A stretch of 64,000 nt of DNA from assembly GCA_041392805.1 (NCBI GenBank), contig JAWKLJ010000001.1, positions 5,699,877-5,763,876 of the forward strand, written 5' to 3'. The first letter of the stretch is position 1. The number at the start of each line of letters is the position of its first letter. The position numbers and the translations under genes were made by a program. Under the pieces are notes generated by a model. It searched no databases and was not told the origin of the DNA. It was given only the letters and a program-made list of their open reading frames with translations. Shown one piece after another: positions 37,116-46,677 of this stretch. The DNA is from Saprospiraceae bacterium (GTDB lineage: Bacteria; Bacteroidota; Bacteroidia; Chitinophagales; Saprospiraceae).

Positions 37116-37610
37116 GATATTTTAGGTTTTAGAACAAGTTAAAAGGGAGATGATTGTTTGTCCTTCCTTTAAAGGATGTGTTTGCTTCCCCATCCCCCTA
37201 TGTAAGGGACGGGCTTTTTTGCTTTTCAGTTGTACTATGGGGTGTTATTGTTTGATAACATGGACTTAAAAAAATTAACGTTTTCACGTAATGCTGATTA
37301 TCTGTACAAACATAAAGGCGAATTTGAAAGAAATCGTTCCGAATTATAAATCCGATCATAAAGAATAAGTCATTCGGGATAATTTCCAAAACCTTTTCTC
37401 TTCTCATCCGTAGGACACACATAATCCCTCTTACAAGGCTAATAATTCTAAAAAATTCCGATCTTTGCACCCTTATTGAAGGAAGCCTGTCCTAAATCTA
37501 TGGTGGAAGGCTTTTTTCTGAACAAGTGAGGATCCTTTTTAGCTAGTGGAGGAACTCTTAGCCGAGTAAGGGGTTGAACTTATACCCAAGAATTTTTAAA
37601 AAAAGTAATC
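37116..37610. other. 495-bp intergenic region upstream of glyS
   Basis: This region separates the divergent head-GIN and glyS genes. A near-consensus -7 box GATCTTTG (37460-37467; one mismatch to TAnnTTTG) would give a ~140-nt glyS leader, which contains the hairpin at 37483-37517. A short palindrome CCTTTAAAGG lies near 37166. I see no RNA gene or credible reading frame. Confidence 0.45.
37483..37517 (+). terminator. Terminator-like hairpin in the glyS leader
   Basis: AAGCCT (37483-37488) can pair with AGGCTT (37508-37513), followed by a T run, about 95 bp before the glyS ATG. The loop is long (19 bases) and the stem short, so attenuation is only a possibility. Confidence 0.35.
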
Positions 37611-39161
37611 ATGGCAGAGCAAAATGATCAGTTTAAAAAATTGGTAGCACATTGTAAAGAATATGGTTTTATCTACCAATCAAGTGAAATATATGACGGT
37701 TTAGGGGCTGTTTATGATTATGGTCCCAACGGTGTAGAGCTGAAAAATAACCTGAAAGATTATTGGTGGCGAGCAATGGTTAATATGCACGAGAATATTG
37801 TGGGTATTGATGCAGCCATTTTTATGCACCCCAAAACCTGGAAAGCCTCCGGCCACGTAGATGCCTTTAATGATCCATTAGTAGATAATAAGGACAGCAA
37901 AAAGCGCTATCGTGCCGATGTGTTGGTAGAGGATTATATGGATAAAATTGAGGCGAAGATTGATAAAGAGGTCGATAAGGCCCGGAAAAGATTTGGAGAG
38001 ACCTTTGATGAGGCCCAATTTCGTGCGACTAACCAGCGGGTGTTGGAAAACCAGGAGAAATTCAATTCAGTAAAAGCCCGACTAGCCAAAGCCATGAGTG
38101 ATGGCGATATGGAGGGGCTAAAAGGATTGATTGAGGAACTAGAAATCGCTGATCCTGAATCTGGCTCTCGCAACTGGACGGATGTTCGTCAATTCAACCT
38201 TATGTTTTCTACCCAATTGGGTAATATCGCAGGTGGAGAGGGCAAACTTTACCTCCGACCAGAAACGGCACAGGGGATTTTTGTCAACTTCCTCAATGTA
38301 CAAAAAACGACTCGTCAGAAATTGCCTTTTGGCATTGCCCAAATAGGAAAGGCTTTCAGAAACGAGATCGTTGCCCGCCAATTCATCTTCCGAATGCGTG
38401 AATTTGAGCAGATGGAAATGCAGTTCTTTATTCAGCCTGGTACGGAAATGGAATGGTACCAATACTGGAAGGAAACACGCTTAAAGTGGCATAAAGCACT
38501 CGGGCATCCAGCGGAGAAACTGCGCTTTCATGACCACGAAAACCTGGCCCACTATGCCAATGCTGCGGTGGATATCCAGTTTGCTTTTCCTTTTGGTTTC
38601 AAAGAATTAGAGGGTATTCACTCTCGAACCGATTTTGATTTAAGTAGCCACCAGGAATTATCCGGTAAAAAATTACAATACTTTGATCCACAAACAAATG
38701 AAAGTTATATTCCATATGTATTAGAAACTTCCATTGGTTGTGATCGCATGTTTTTAGCCACTATGAGCCACGCTTTGGTCGAAGAAACGGTGCCAGGCGC
38801 GGAAGGAAAAGAAAGTACCCGAGAGGTATTGAAGCTACATCCGGCCATTGCTCCGGTCAAGGTAGCCGTTTTACCACTCAAGCGCAATGAAGAAGGATTG
38901 GTCAATAAAGCGAAAGATATGTTCAATCAGTTGAAATTTTCTTTCAATTGCCAATACGACGACACAGGTAGTATCGGAAAGTTATATCGCCGACAGGATG
39001 CCATTGGTACGCCATTTTGCGTTACCGTTGACTTCGAAACATTGGAAAACAACACTGTGACAATACGTGAACGTGATAGTTTACAGCAAGAACGAGTACC
39101 AATGGAAAAAGTAGAAGATATTGTTCGTAAGAAAGTAGATATGAAACAGCTGTTTGTATAA
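37611..39161 (+). CDS. glyS: Glycine--tRNA ligase, single-chain (eukaryote-like) type
   Basis: This 516-residue class II aminoacyl-tRNA synthetase charges tRNA-Gly in the cytoplasm. It has the N-terminal catalytic core (VAHCKEYGFIYQSSEIYDGL, GAVYDYGPNGVELKNNL) and motif 2 (IGKAFRNEIVARQFIFRMREFEQMEMQFF, about 245-273). Motif 3 (ETSIGCDRMFLA) and an anticodon-binding HGTP domain (about 415-505, VAVLPLKRNEEGL, DTGSIGKLYRRQD, GTPFCVTVD) follow. This alpha2 form is normal in Bacteroidota. In databases the same enzyme is variously labelled glyS or glyQS. Confidence 0.95.
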   Translation: MAEQNDQFKKLVAHCKEYGFIYQSSEIYDGLGAVYDYGPNGVELKNNLKDYWWRAMVNMHENIVGIDAAIFMHPKTWKASGHVDAFNDPLVDNKDSKKRYRADVLVEDYMDKIEAKIDKEVDKARKRFGETFDEAQFRATNQRVLENQEKFNSVKARLAKAMSDGDMEGLKGLIEELEIADPESGSRNWTDVRQFNLMFSTQLGNIAGGEGKLYLRPETAQGIFVNFLNVQKTTRQKLPFGIAQIGKAFRNEIVARQFIFRMREFEQMEMQFFIQPGTEMEWYQYWKETRLKWHKALGHPAEKLRFHDHENLAHYANAAVDIQFAFPFGFKELEGIHSRTDFDLSSHQELSGKKLQYFDPQTNESYIPYVLETSIGCDRMFLATMSHALVEETVPGAEGKESTREVLKLHPAIAPVKVAVLPLKRNEEGLVNKAKDMFNQLKFSFNCQYDDTGSIGKLYRRQDAIGTPFCVTVDFETLENNTVTIRERDSLQQERVPMEKVEDIVRKKVDMKQLFV

Positions 39162-39745
39162 GGGATGGTAAATTGTTAATTGTCATTCTTTCGAACTTCC
39201 CCTGGCAGCTTCTGGTTTCCTGCTATTGCAATCTATGTATTGGCAAATAAATTTTTTTTTTTAATATTGTATCTTTTTAAAAATTTGCACGTACAAATGC
39301 AATAGAATGTAATATTTGTGGAAGATGGTCTCTTTTGTCCCTTCCACCGACAGGCCAAACTATACTACTTTTAAGACTACACTGTTTTTCTATTGGTAAC
39401 TGCAACTTTTTGCTTAAAGCTTAGCCCCAGCCATTTTTAATAAATAATGATAACTGAAGAAATTTATTGCTCAATTTTCGCAAACGGAAATTAGCATTCG
39501 CCAGTTTTTATTTTTTTGATTGATGCTGAGCTATTCCCATCCCCCCATATCCCAGTTTCACAACTTGTCTATAACAGACACCTGGCAATTCTTTTGTTGA
39601 AATACAAAAGAATGTTTTCGGCTTGACTTGATACATACCTACACCAAGTTAGAGAGAAATTATCATTCAAAATCATAAACACTTTGTTCCAATGCGGAAC
39701 AGACACACTAAGCATGTTTTTATTCACCATTAAAGCCGATTTCTC
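39162..39745. other. 584-bp intergenic region, no gene seen
   Basis: This AT-rich stretch lies between glyS and the DUF5723 gene. I found no reading frame with protein-like content, no strong hairpin and no full TAnnTTTG promoter; the nearest match is ACACTTTG at about 39689. Confidence 0.5.
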
Positions 39746-41836
39746 ATGAACAACAATCCAACATTCAAAAACAATGGTCTTATCACGCTGTGCAAAGGAA
39801 TAGGACTTGCGTTTTTAGTATTCCTAGTTGGCACAACTACACTTGAAGCACAAAGAAATTTAAACTTTTACAACTTCTCCAATGTCATGCAACGGAGCCA
39901 TATGAACCCGAGCTTTATTCCAGAGGCAAAGCTCACCATAGCGGTTCCAGGGCTTTCTTCCATTGGCTTTGGCGTTAGCAACAATGGATTCTCTTACCGA
40001 CAAGCAGGTGTGAAAAATGCGATAACAGGCAGCCGAAAACTCGATTTTGAAATGGCATTGGGATCCATTGCCGAAAATAACTTTATTTCTTTTGATGGGG
40101 GAGTGGAGATTCTTGGGGTAGGTCTGCGTCTAGGAAAACACTTCTTTTATGGTAGTCTTTCAGACCATGTTGAGACCTCAATCCACTATCCTTATGGCGC
40201 CATTGATATATTGGCGGATGACCAGAATGATGTCATATCCCAAGGAGGAATATATGATTTTAGTGAACTAATGTTCCAAAGTTCCCATTATCGATCTATG
40301 GCTTTAGCCTATGCGCGTGAAATGAATGAAAAACTAAACCTTGGTGTTCGCGTAAAACTATTAGCTGGTCTGGAGAATATTTATTCCAAAAACAATGGCT
40401 TGATTTTCTCTTCTTTTGAAGCAGGTTCTGGAAGTAATCCCGATCCCGCTTATTACACCGTAGAAAACAATATACAAGTGATGGGGGCTGGCCTTCACCG
40501 TTTCAGGCACGGAAAGCCCTTTCCCTTATTTGTGGAAGGCAATTACGGTATCAGCGTTGATTTAGGTGGCCAGTATAAGATCAATGAAGACCTGGAGGTT
40601 TCGGCCAGTGTCAACAACCTTGGATTTTTGAAGTGGAATAGCGAGTTGACTTCAGCAGAGATTGGCGATCCCATGATTGATGTCGACCAGCTAGATGACT
40701 TTCTGACGGATTATTTGGATCAGGTCGTGACGGACGTTACTACCGCAGCGGATAGCAAGCTGCCTGCATACAAAACCAGTCTTAATGCCGATGTTTATGC
40801 CGGTTTAAGGTACCAGGTGCTGCCAGAACAATTTTTTGGCGTAGTAGCGAATCCTCGGTTTTACAAAAACAAAGTAGACCTCGGGGCCTCCTTCTCCTAT
40901 CACATGAAAGTATTGAATTGGTTAAATGCTGGCGTAGCCTATTCCATCTATAATAACACCTATGTTAATTTGGGTTTAGGTTTGGCCATTAAGCTGGGGC
41001 CGGTACAAGGGTATTTCTCTACCGACAATGTACTTGGATTCATAGCGCCAGCTACTGCCCATGCCGCCAATGCTAAAATGGGGCTCAATATTGCTTTGGG
41101 AAAAGTAAAAGAGGAAGATCCTATTGCCAAAGAGGAAGAAGAGAATAAGATGAAAGCATTAGAGGACCAAATGGAGGACGATATGTTAATGGTTGAGTCA
41201 GATACAGTGCAAACAGGTCGACCACAAGACTTTAAAGGCTATTTTGCCTTTCAGGGAACAACCAAAAGCGCGACCACTGAGAAATTGATTGAGGCTGCTT
41301 ATGTAGATATCTATAAAATCAATGCCGATGGTTTCCGGGAATTGATCCATACCAGTCGCTACCCTTTTGGGCAGTTTGAGATCGTCCTTTTTACCCAACC
41401 CGGTACACATGAAATGCATGTAGAAAACTTTGGCTACCAAAAAGAAATTTACCAATTCCGTGCAACAGAAACGACCATCAGGAAAGATTTTTTCATGATA
41501 CCTAAGCCTATCTTGGACAGCCCCGCAAGACCTGTTGCGGTCAATACAAGACCCACCTTTGAAGAAGACGCATACGACGTAGTCCCTCCAACCGAAGCCG
41601 ATGAATTCGAGAATCAACCGGTGGAAGGTTCTGTAGAGCAAGCAAAAGGCATTTTTGTGCTGACGCAACGCACCAGCTTGCGTGCGGAGGCTAACTCCAC
41701 TTCTACCGTTCAACAACGAATAGAAATTGGTGAGCAAGTGTTACTTTTGGAAGAAACTGATAAGTTTTGGTGGAAAGTTAAACTAGGGGAGAAAACAGGC
41801 TGGGTAAAAGCCGCCTTGTTGACACCTGGACAATAA
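39746..41836 (+). CDS. DUF5723 family protein with C-terminal SH3 domain
   Basis: This 696-residue exported protein has a signal peptide (about 12-36, ending LEAQ). About residues 37-450 form the DUF5723 region, an outer-membrane barrel-like domain (NLNFYNFSNVMQRSHMNPSF, LGVRVKLLAGLENIYSKNNG, YFSTDNVLGFIAP). A charged linker (about 455-500) leads to a carboxypeptidase-regulatory-like segment. A bacterial SH3 domain follows (about 630-690, TSLRAEANSTSTVQQRIEIG, WWKVKLGEKTGWVKAALL). SH3b domains often bind peptidoglycan, so it may link the outer membrane to the wall. A strong terminator follows. Confidence 0.8.
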   Translation: MNNNPTFKNNGLITLCKGIGLAFLVFLVGTTTLEAQRNLNFYNFSNVMQRSHMNPSFIPEAKLTIAVPGLSSIGFGVSNNGFSYRQAGVKNAITGSRKLDFEMALGSIAENNFISFDGGVEILGVGLRLGKHFFYGSLSDHVETSIHYPYGAIDILADDQNDVISQGGIYDFSELMFQSSHYRSMALAYAREMNEKLNLGVRVKLLAGLENIYSKNNGLIFSSFEAGSGSNPDPAYYTVENNIQVMGAGLHRFRHGKPFPLFVEGNYGISVDLGGQYKINEDLEVSASVNNLGFLKWNSELTSAEIGDPMIDVDQLDDFLTDYLDQVVTDVTTAADSKLPAYKTSLNADVYAGLRYQVLPEQFFGVVANPRFYKNKVDLGASFSYHMKVLNWLNAGVAYSIYNNTYVNLGLGLAIKLGPVQGYFSTDNVLGFIAPATAHAANAKMGLNIALGKVKEEDPIAKEEEENKMKALEDQMEDDMLMVESDTVQTGRPQDFKGYFAFQGTTKSATTEKLIEAAYVDIYKINADGFRELIHTSRYPFGQFEIVLFTQPGTHEMHVENFGYQKEIYQFRATETTIRKDFFMIPKPILDSPARPVAVNTRPTFEEDAYDVVPPTEADEFENQPVEGSVEQAKGIFVLTQRTSLRAEANSTSTVQQRIEIGEQVLLLEETDKFWWKVKLGEKTGWVKAALLTPGQ

Positions 41837-41855
41837 TTGTTAAATATACATCTTT

Positions 41856-41899
41856 AAAATCCCTGAAGTTGACACTATGGACGCTTCAGGGATTTTTTT
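41856..41899 (+). terminator. Intrinsic terminator of the DUF5723 gene
   Basis: AAAATCCCTGAAG (41856-41868) and CTTCAGGGATTTT (41884-41896) form a perfect 13-bp stem with a 15-base loop and a seven-T tail. Confidence 0.92.
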
Positions 41900-41900
41900 A

Positions 41901-42044
41901 TGCCTTTACGCCGGTTTTGAAGGTGGAAATGGGAAGTCGGAAGGCGGAAAGGCTCAGGTGCGCAATTTTCCCTCTTTTTAACTGCCGGAGGCAGTCCCAC
42001 TGCTAACCTGAGAAAGGGAGGATTATCAAAAGCGTCAAAAGTCC
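41901..42044 (-). repeat. Palindromic dispersed element (copy B, inverted)
   Basis: The reverse complement begins GGACTTTTGACGCTTTTG, the same end as 5392 onward. It then matches the copy-A core (GGGAAAATTGCG, CCTGAGCCTTTCCG, CCGACTTC, CAAAAC) in the same order. The left boundary is approximate. Confidence 0.75.
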
Positions 42045-42440
42045 AATCCGATATAAAGACTTTAGATAGCTTCAATATTAAGTTGATAATTTTTCATCTT
42101 TTTGAGTAAAACAAATAAGTTTATTTTGTTTTGAAATGAGGACTTTTTTTTGATTTTAGCTTTCTTTTTTGTATTATATAGTTGTTTTTCTTTCTTTTTT
42201 ATGTTTGAAGAGCAATTTCCCTTCTTTTTTCTTATCTGATTTCCCTTCTTTTTTTTACATGAATTTTTGAATATAAATAATTGTTAACCAATTATTTAGT
42301 GTTTATTTTTTTAATCAACTTTCCCTTTTATCTATTTTCTCGGCTTTTTGTTTTTTTTGAGCATAAAAAATTGTTTATCAATTATTTATTTGCTTTTTCT
42401 GGTTCAAATGCAATCTTTTTTTAATTTTTTGTTTTATAAA
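42045..42440. other. AT-rich, T-tract-dense intergenic stretch
   Basis: This ~400-bp stretch has very low GC and repeated TTTTTT and CTTTCTTTTTT tracts. It holds no reading frame or hairpin I can support. It leads directly into the promoter of the AntA-type gene and contrasts with flanking DNA, which suggests acquired sequence or a curved-DNA region. Confidence 0.5.
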
Positions 42441-42471
42441 TTTGTTTTTTAAAACAAAAAATGTATTTTTG
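42441..42471 (+). promoter_or_regulatory. Bacteroidota promoter (-33 TTTG, -7 TATTTTTG)
   Basis: TTTG at 42441-42444 and TATTTTTG at 42464-42471 are separated by 19 bp and match the TTTG / TAnnTTTG consensus exactly. Transcription should start near 42478, so the true start codon is ATG 42496, not the TTG at 42442. Confidence 0.75.
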
Positions 42472-42495
42472 TATGCGAATCATATTATCAAAAAG

Positions 42496-43302
42496 ATGGA
42501 ATTAAAAGTATTAGTTAGCAAAAAAGGAACAAAGGTCGTAACGGCCACCAATTTGCACCAGGTACTTCAACTGGCGAACCATCACTATTCTACCAATGTA
42601 AAGCGTTGGCTCAATGATGTGTATGAGTTTAAAGATGGCATCAGAAAGCCTGTACGGATGAATGATTTTGCCCCTAGAAAGGTAAAAGACAATCCGATTA
42701 TGGACGACTATTACATTTCTGTAGAATTAGCCAAATTGATCACACTGAATTCCAAAAGCAAGGTCAAGCAGAAATATGCTAAATGGCTTTTCTCTTTGGA
42801 GGATCAGGTAGAAAATGCTGAACTGCTGACGAAAGAGCAAGTTTTAGCCGCCCTGGAATTGGCTAAGGCGATGAGCCTGATGTCTTGCCAAGAAGCTTGT
42901 GAAAAAGAGCATTTAAAGGTATATGAGGAGCGCAATGGCGGGAATGCTGCTAACTGGTGGAAACATAGGGCTGAAATACTCGGCTATTCGGCAGGAAAGA
43001 TTAAAGAACGCATGAAAATGATGGGAAAAAGCATCAGTGGGAAATCCCAACGCCAGATGTTGCTGCAAATAGATAAATACGAAACAGTTCGAACCGGCGT
43101 AGTCGATTTATTCATGGTCCTTGGCAAAACCGAGCGTTATGCTCGCAATATTGGCGACCTGGCCAAGGCTTTCGCTAAGGAATTGGGCGTAGAGGTCCAT
43201 GATGACCGCCAATCGTCCTCTCTCTTTTCCCCAAAAGTCAATCCCGATATTATTAATGATTTGAAAGCATTTAAGAAGAATAGTTTTCTGGGCGTGTGGT
43301 AG
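42496..43302 (+). CDS. AntA/AntB antirepressor-domain protein, phage-like
   Basis: This is a 268-residue protein. I place the start at ATG 42496 (MELKVLVSKKGTKVV), because the promoter lies at 42441-42471. Residues ~1-105 fit the AntA/AntB antirepressor N-terminal domain (VTATNLHQVLQLANHHYSTN, VKRWLNDVYEF, DYYISVELAKLITLNSKSKVKQKYAKWL). The remainder is a helical domain I do not recognise. In phages such proteins counteract repressors, but no other phage gene is nearby. It may be a domesticated or stranded regulator in AT-rich DNA. Confidence 0.7.
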   Translation: MELKVLVSKKGTKVVTATNLHQVLQLANHHYSTNVKRWLNDVYEFKDGIRKPVRMNDFAPRKVKDNPIMDDYYISVELAKLITLNSKSKVKQKYAKWLFSLEDQVENAELLTKEQVLAALELAKAMSLMSCQEACEKEHLKVYEERNGGNAANWWKHRAEILGYSAGKIKERMKMMGKSISGKSQRQMLLQIDKYETVRTGVVDLFMVLGKTERYARNIGDLAKAFAKELGVEVHDDRQSSSLFSPKVNPDIINDLKAFKKNSFLGVW

Positions 43303-43343
43303 TTGTAATTAATAAATGAGGGGTGGGCATAAATCATTCGTGG

Positions 43344-43398
43344 AATTCGTGCTAATTCGTGGCTGAAAAAAAAGGTAAGCCACGAATTGACACGAATT
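43344..43398. repeat. Short palindromic intergenic element
   Basis: The arm AATTCGTG..AATTCGTGGCT (43344-43364) and the arm AGCCACGAATTGACACGAATT (43378-43398) pair at 19 of 21 positions. It resembles the ATTCGTGGC-type repeats scattered in Bacteroidota and sits after the AntA gene. Confidence 0.7.
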
Positions 43399-43533
43399 TT
43401 CAAATTTTTGCTTTGATTTTCAGTACTTTAAATAACGCCTCCCCTCAATTAATTATCAGTATCACCCAAATTATCATATGGCTGTTGATGATTTCCTGAT
43501 TGATCGGATGAGAAATATCCTACAAGCCAAAAG

Positions 43534-44406
43534 TCATTCTAGTGCATCGATTCTAGCTGCTTCGACCTCAAAGACAAGGTCTTCGAAAGGTTGATTTTTG
43601 CCTATAAAGGCAATATTTCCTTTTTTATCAATAACGAATTTGGTTGGTAATCCTCCTATTTTATATTTGGCTACTAATTCATCTTTGCTGTCAAGCAACA
43701 CATTAAAGGTGAATCCATTTTTGTCAATTAATTGTTGAGCATTGTCTCTCATTATCTCTTCATCCTTTCTTTCCAGTACATCAATGAATAGGAACGTTAC
43801 GTCTTCGGCGGATTTATACTGATCCATTAGTTGCTGCATGGATGGAAACATTGCTTTACAAGGGCCACACCACGTCGCCCAGAAATCTAAAACAATGGTT
43901 TTTCCAGCAAGGGAAGACAAAGAGACGGTCTTACCGTCTAGGTTTTTTAAAGCGAAATCAGGTGCCTTTGTTGACCCAAAATTGGATTTGACTTCTTGCT
44001 TTTTTTTGTTCCGGATAGCAATCATATAATGTTGTTTCACTTCTTCGAATGAATTTTCTGGCAATTGTAATTTCGTATAGATCGCCTCTAGTTGATTTAA
44101 AAGTGAAACAGAATAGATTCCCTCAAGTAATTGGGTTTCAATAAAGGCTTTAGCGAAGGAGGGCCCTTTTACTTTTTCGGCGTAGATCGCATAATCCTTA
44201 AGGCCTAATGTATTCAAATGGTATCCTTTTCGGAGTATTTCCTGATAATGGAAGGCAGAATCAACCTGGCCTTGCCTGAATAATAAGTGGGCATAGTTTT
44301 CTATGGATCTTGTATAATCTTCCATATTTAGGGCGGTGCTGGTATCTTTGACTGAAAAGTATATGGCTCGGTTTAAGATCGATTTTGTAAAATCTAAGTC
44401 AGTACT
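43534..44406 (-). pseudogene. TlpA-like thioredoxin lipoprotein, 3' part cut off by IS4 element
   Basis: This is the C-terminal half of a gene split by the insertion sequence at 44416-45632. Joining 46622-45633 to 44406-43534 restores one unbroken frame of about 620 codons, passing LETANVASTDLDFTK across the junction. The part here contains the thioredoxin fold with FWATWCGPCKAMFPS (CxxC redox pair) and the cis-Pro GGLPTKFVIDKKG, so the intact protein was a periplasmic thiol-disulfide oxidoreductase. An internal ATG at 44325 would give a 263-residue product without a signal, which would probably not be exported. Confidence 0.9.
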
Positions 44407-44415
44407 GGCTACATT

Positions 44416-45632
44416 TACTCTACCCTACTAAAAATCAGGTAGAGGTAAATTATTAGGATTGATCTGCATCCAACGCAAAAATCGGATGACCAGATCAAGG
44501 AACAATTGAAAATTTCGTTTCCAAACTCTCCGTAGCCCCTCGCGAACAATGTCGATTCCCCGGCGCGAGAAGCTGTTTTCCTTGTAGCCGTGATTTTTTA
44601 TCGCAATAGCTTTCCGGCGCAGATGTTGATGAAGTCCGACATTAGCTACCACTGCATAAGCGATGCAGACCAAGGCTACCAGTTTTTTAAGTTTCTCCAG
44701 GTCTCTGAGATGTGTAGACTCCAAATCAAAGCCTCGCTTCTTCACATTTTGGAAGAAGCATTCGATTCGCCATCGTTTCTTGTATAGTTGGGCCAGGTAA
44801 TCTACTTTGGCCGTGCCAAATAGAAACAGCAAATCACCGTCTTTAAGGACTTTGCCATACACATTGCCCCAGATGCCATCTACCCTACAACCACTCAGCC
44901 GTACTGTTTTGCGGTCTTGGAGTAGTTGCTCAATCGTATAAACATGTTCATTGAGCCCTAGCTGACGAGTGATTTTATGATGCCTCGGTACCCTAACGCA
45001 AAACCGAATACCTTGATCTTTCAGGAATTTCAGCCAACGATGTCCGATAAACTCCCGGTCGCCAAGGAATAAGCCAATGCGTTTACCTAATAGCCGGATA
45101 CATTTTTTGAGCAGATCGATTCGATCACTCGTATTGGAGTTGCCGCTATTATTGTCCAGCATCTCCCAATACAAGGGAATACTAATATGCCGGCAACGCA
45201 CCACAATCATCAGGATATTGACCTGGCATTTGCCAAAGTCCCATTCTGTTCGATCAATACATAAGGTTACTTTCCCTCTTTTGGGTAAGAACATCGCTAA
45301 CAATAGGGCTACCTGTTCGTAGTCTAGGGACACCTCTCGGAAGAAATCTTGTATCCTGACTTCATTAGAAGAGGCTTTGACCTCGTCATTAAGGGCTTGG
45401 GCTACCTCACAAAACTGTACCGATCGGGTTTTGATCATCGCCAAAACAAAAAGTACGATGAATTTTTTGCGAGCCAGATTCTTTACCATTGGCACTTTGT
45501 CCAGAATCGCCGTAACTTCGGCGCAGCAATATTGCTTCATAAGGAAGTTAGTCGTTTTTGAGTGTGGTAACCCAAATATGACGCTTCCTTATGATTTTTT
45601 CACCCCCACTAACTTTTTAGTAGGGTAGAGTA
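44416..45632 (-). mobile_element. Complete IS4-family insertion sequence
   Basis: The element is 1217 bp with perfect 19-bp terminal inverted repeats, TACTCTACCCTACTAAAAA at 44416-44434 and its inverse at 45614-45632. A 9-bp target duplication GGCTACATT flanks it at 44407-44415 and 45633-45641. It holds one intact transposase gene. The perfect ends, exact duplication and undecayed flanks show a recent insertion, here into a tlpA-like gene. Confidence 0.95.
44428..45540 (-). CDS. IS4-family transposase (DDE)
   Basis: This is a 370-residue transposase. The DDE residues are visible as D96 in CIDRTEWDFG, D161 in FLGDREFIG and E260. E260 lies in the YREK signature YKKRWRIECFFQNVK (Y253, R256, E260, K267), which defines the IS4 family. 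The N-terminal ~90 residues carry the DNA-binding helices. The stop lies 12 bp from the inner part of the left terminal repeat, as usual. The reading frame is intact, so the element is probably active. Confidence 0.94.
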   Translation of the reverse strand: MKQYCCAEVTAILDKVPMVKNLARKKFIVLFVLAMIKTRSVQFCEVAQALNDEVKASSNEVRIQDFFREVSLDYEQVALLLAMFLPKRGKVTLCIDRTEWDFGKCQVNILMIVVRCRHISIPLYWEMLDNNSGNSNTSDRIDLLKKCIRLLGKRIGLFLGDREFIGHRWLKFLKDQGIRFCVRVPRHHKITRQLGLNEHVYTIEQLLQDRKTVRLSGCRVDGIWGNVYGKVLKDGDLLFLFGTAKVDYLAQLYKKRWRIECFFQNVKKRGFDLESTHLRDLEKLKKLVALVCIAYAVVANVGLHQHLRRKAIAIKNHGYKENSFSRRGIDIVREGLRRVWKRNFQLFLDLVIRFLRWMQINPNNLPLPDF

Positions 45633-46622
45633 GGCTACATTAGCGGTTTCTAATATTTGCTCTGCCGCATAATTGTAGGAGTCGGCCAATAATTTTTTAT
45701 GCTTGATTGCGGATTCATATATTGACATTTTTTGTTGATTTCGCTCCTCCAAAAACAGGTCCATTAAAGGCAGGAGAAAATCGTCCTGTGAATAAGCGGG
45801 ATGGTCTTCAAAACGAGCCATAAAAGTCGCCATGCTAGCTAAAATATCCGCTTCTGAACGATTCTCTACCGCATAAAATTCCTTCATGAATTGCTGTGCA
45901 GCTAACTTACCATTTGGGTAGATTTGTAGTATTTCATTTTCGACCTGTTGTTTTTCCTTGGTTTTATTTAAGGTTGTATAAATGGGTAAAGCTTCCATCC
46001 ATTTGGCTTCATCATCTCTTTGTGCTTCCTTTTCCTTTGCATATTCTAATAATAAATGTTCGACCTTCTCCTTCTTCTCTATATACAATAGGTTTAAATA
46101 AGTAGCATAAGGTCTTTCCTGCTGTAGGTTTGGGTGTAGGCCATAATTTTCTTCAAATAGGGTTATAATTGCCGCTCTGGATACCGTCATTTGAAGTATC
46201 TTTCGAGCACTTGTCATCATGATTTCAGCTGTTTTTATTCCAATATGATCAAACCTATCTCCATGTTCATTGTGCAGAGGAAGGACATATCCTTGGCCTA
46301 CATGATTATCAATCAACTGCCCGGTTTTATCAAAAACACCAGCTACAACGACTTCCACATCTTTTGGAACCATTAGCGAAAAGCGGAAGTGGTTTTTATG
46401 TTTAGATAGCACGGCCTTCTGGTATTGATAGCGGTCGTTTTTATAAAATATATAAGCAAATGCCTTTTCAGGAAGCACCACTCCTGCTGGAGGATGGTAG
46501 GTATAGGTATTTTTGATTCCTGCTTTGGGAGAGGACTGGATTGGCCAAAGGCCTTCATCGTTTTGGTCACTTGAACAGGATAAGAAATGTAGGATGGCAA
46601 TGAAAAAGAAAATACGGTTCAT
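45609..46622 (-). pseudogene. TlpA-like thioredoxin lipoprotein, 5' part cut off by IS4 element
   Basis: This N-terminal half begins with a lipoprotein signal (MNRIFFFIAILHFLSC, lipobox FLSC). It continues with a beta-rich N-terminal domain and a helical domain, up to LETANVA. From there the frame runs 24 bp into the IS end and stops after YSTLLKS. The fragment of ~330 native residues lacks the CxxC thioredoxin domain. The intact gene followed methylmalonyl-CoA mutase by 55 bp on the same strand. Confidence 0.9.
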
Positions 46623-46677
46623 ACAGCAGTATTTTACTATAATTTAGGGGGTGTCCACCTTCTTGCTACTCCATCGA

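Noticed and set aside
37198..37470. 90-codon leftward frame in the glyS upstream region
   Set aside because: It has no domain or signal pattern and lies in the promoter region; composition is like random AT-rich DNA.
37467..37610. T-box riboswitch upstream of glyS
   Set aside because: There is no recognisable T-box antiterminator sequence or specifier stem, and T-boxes are not expected in this phylum.
42442..42495. TTG start for the AntA-type gene
   Set aside because: The TTG lies inside the -33/-7 promoter, so it would not be transcribed.
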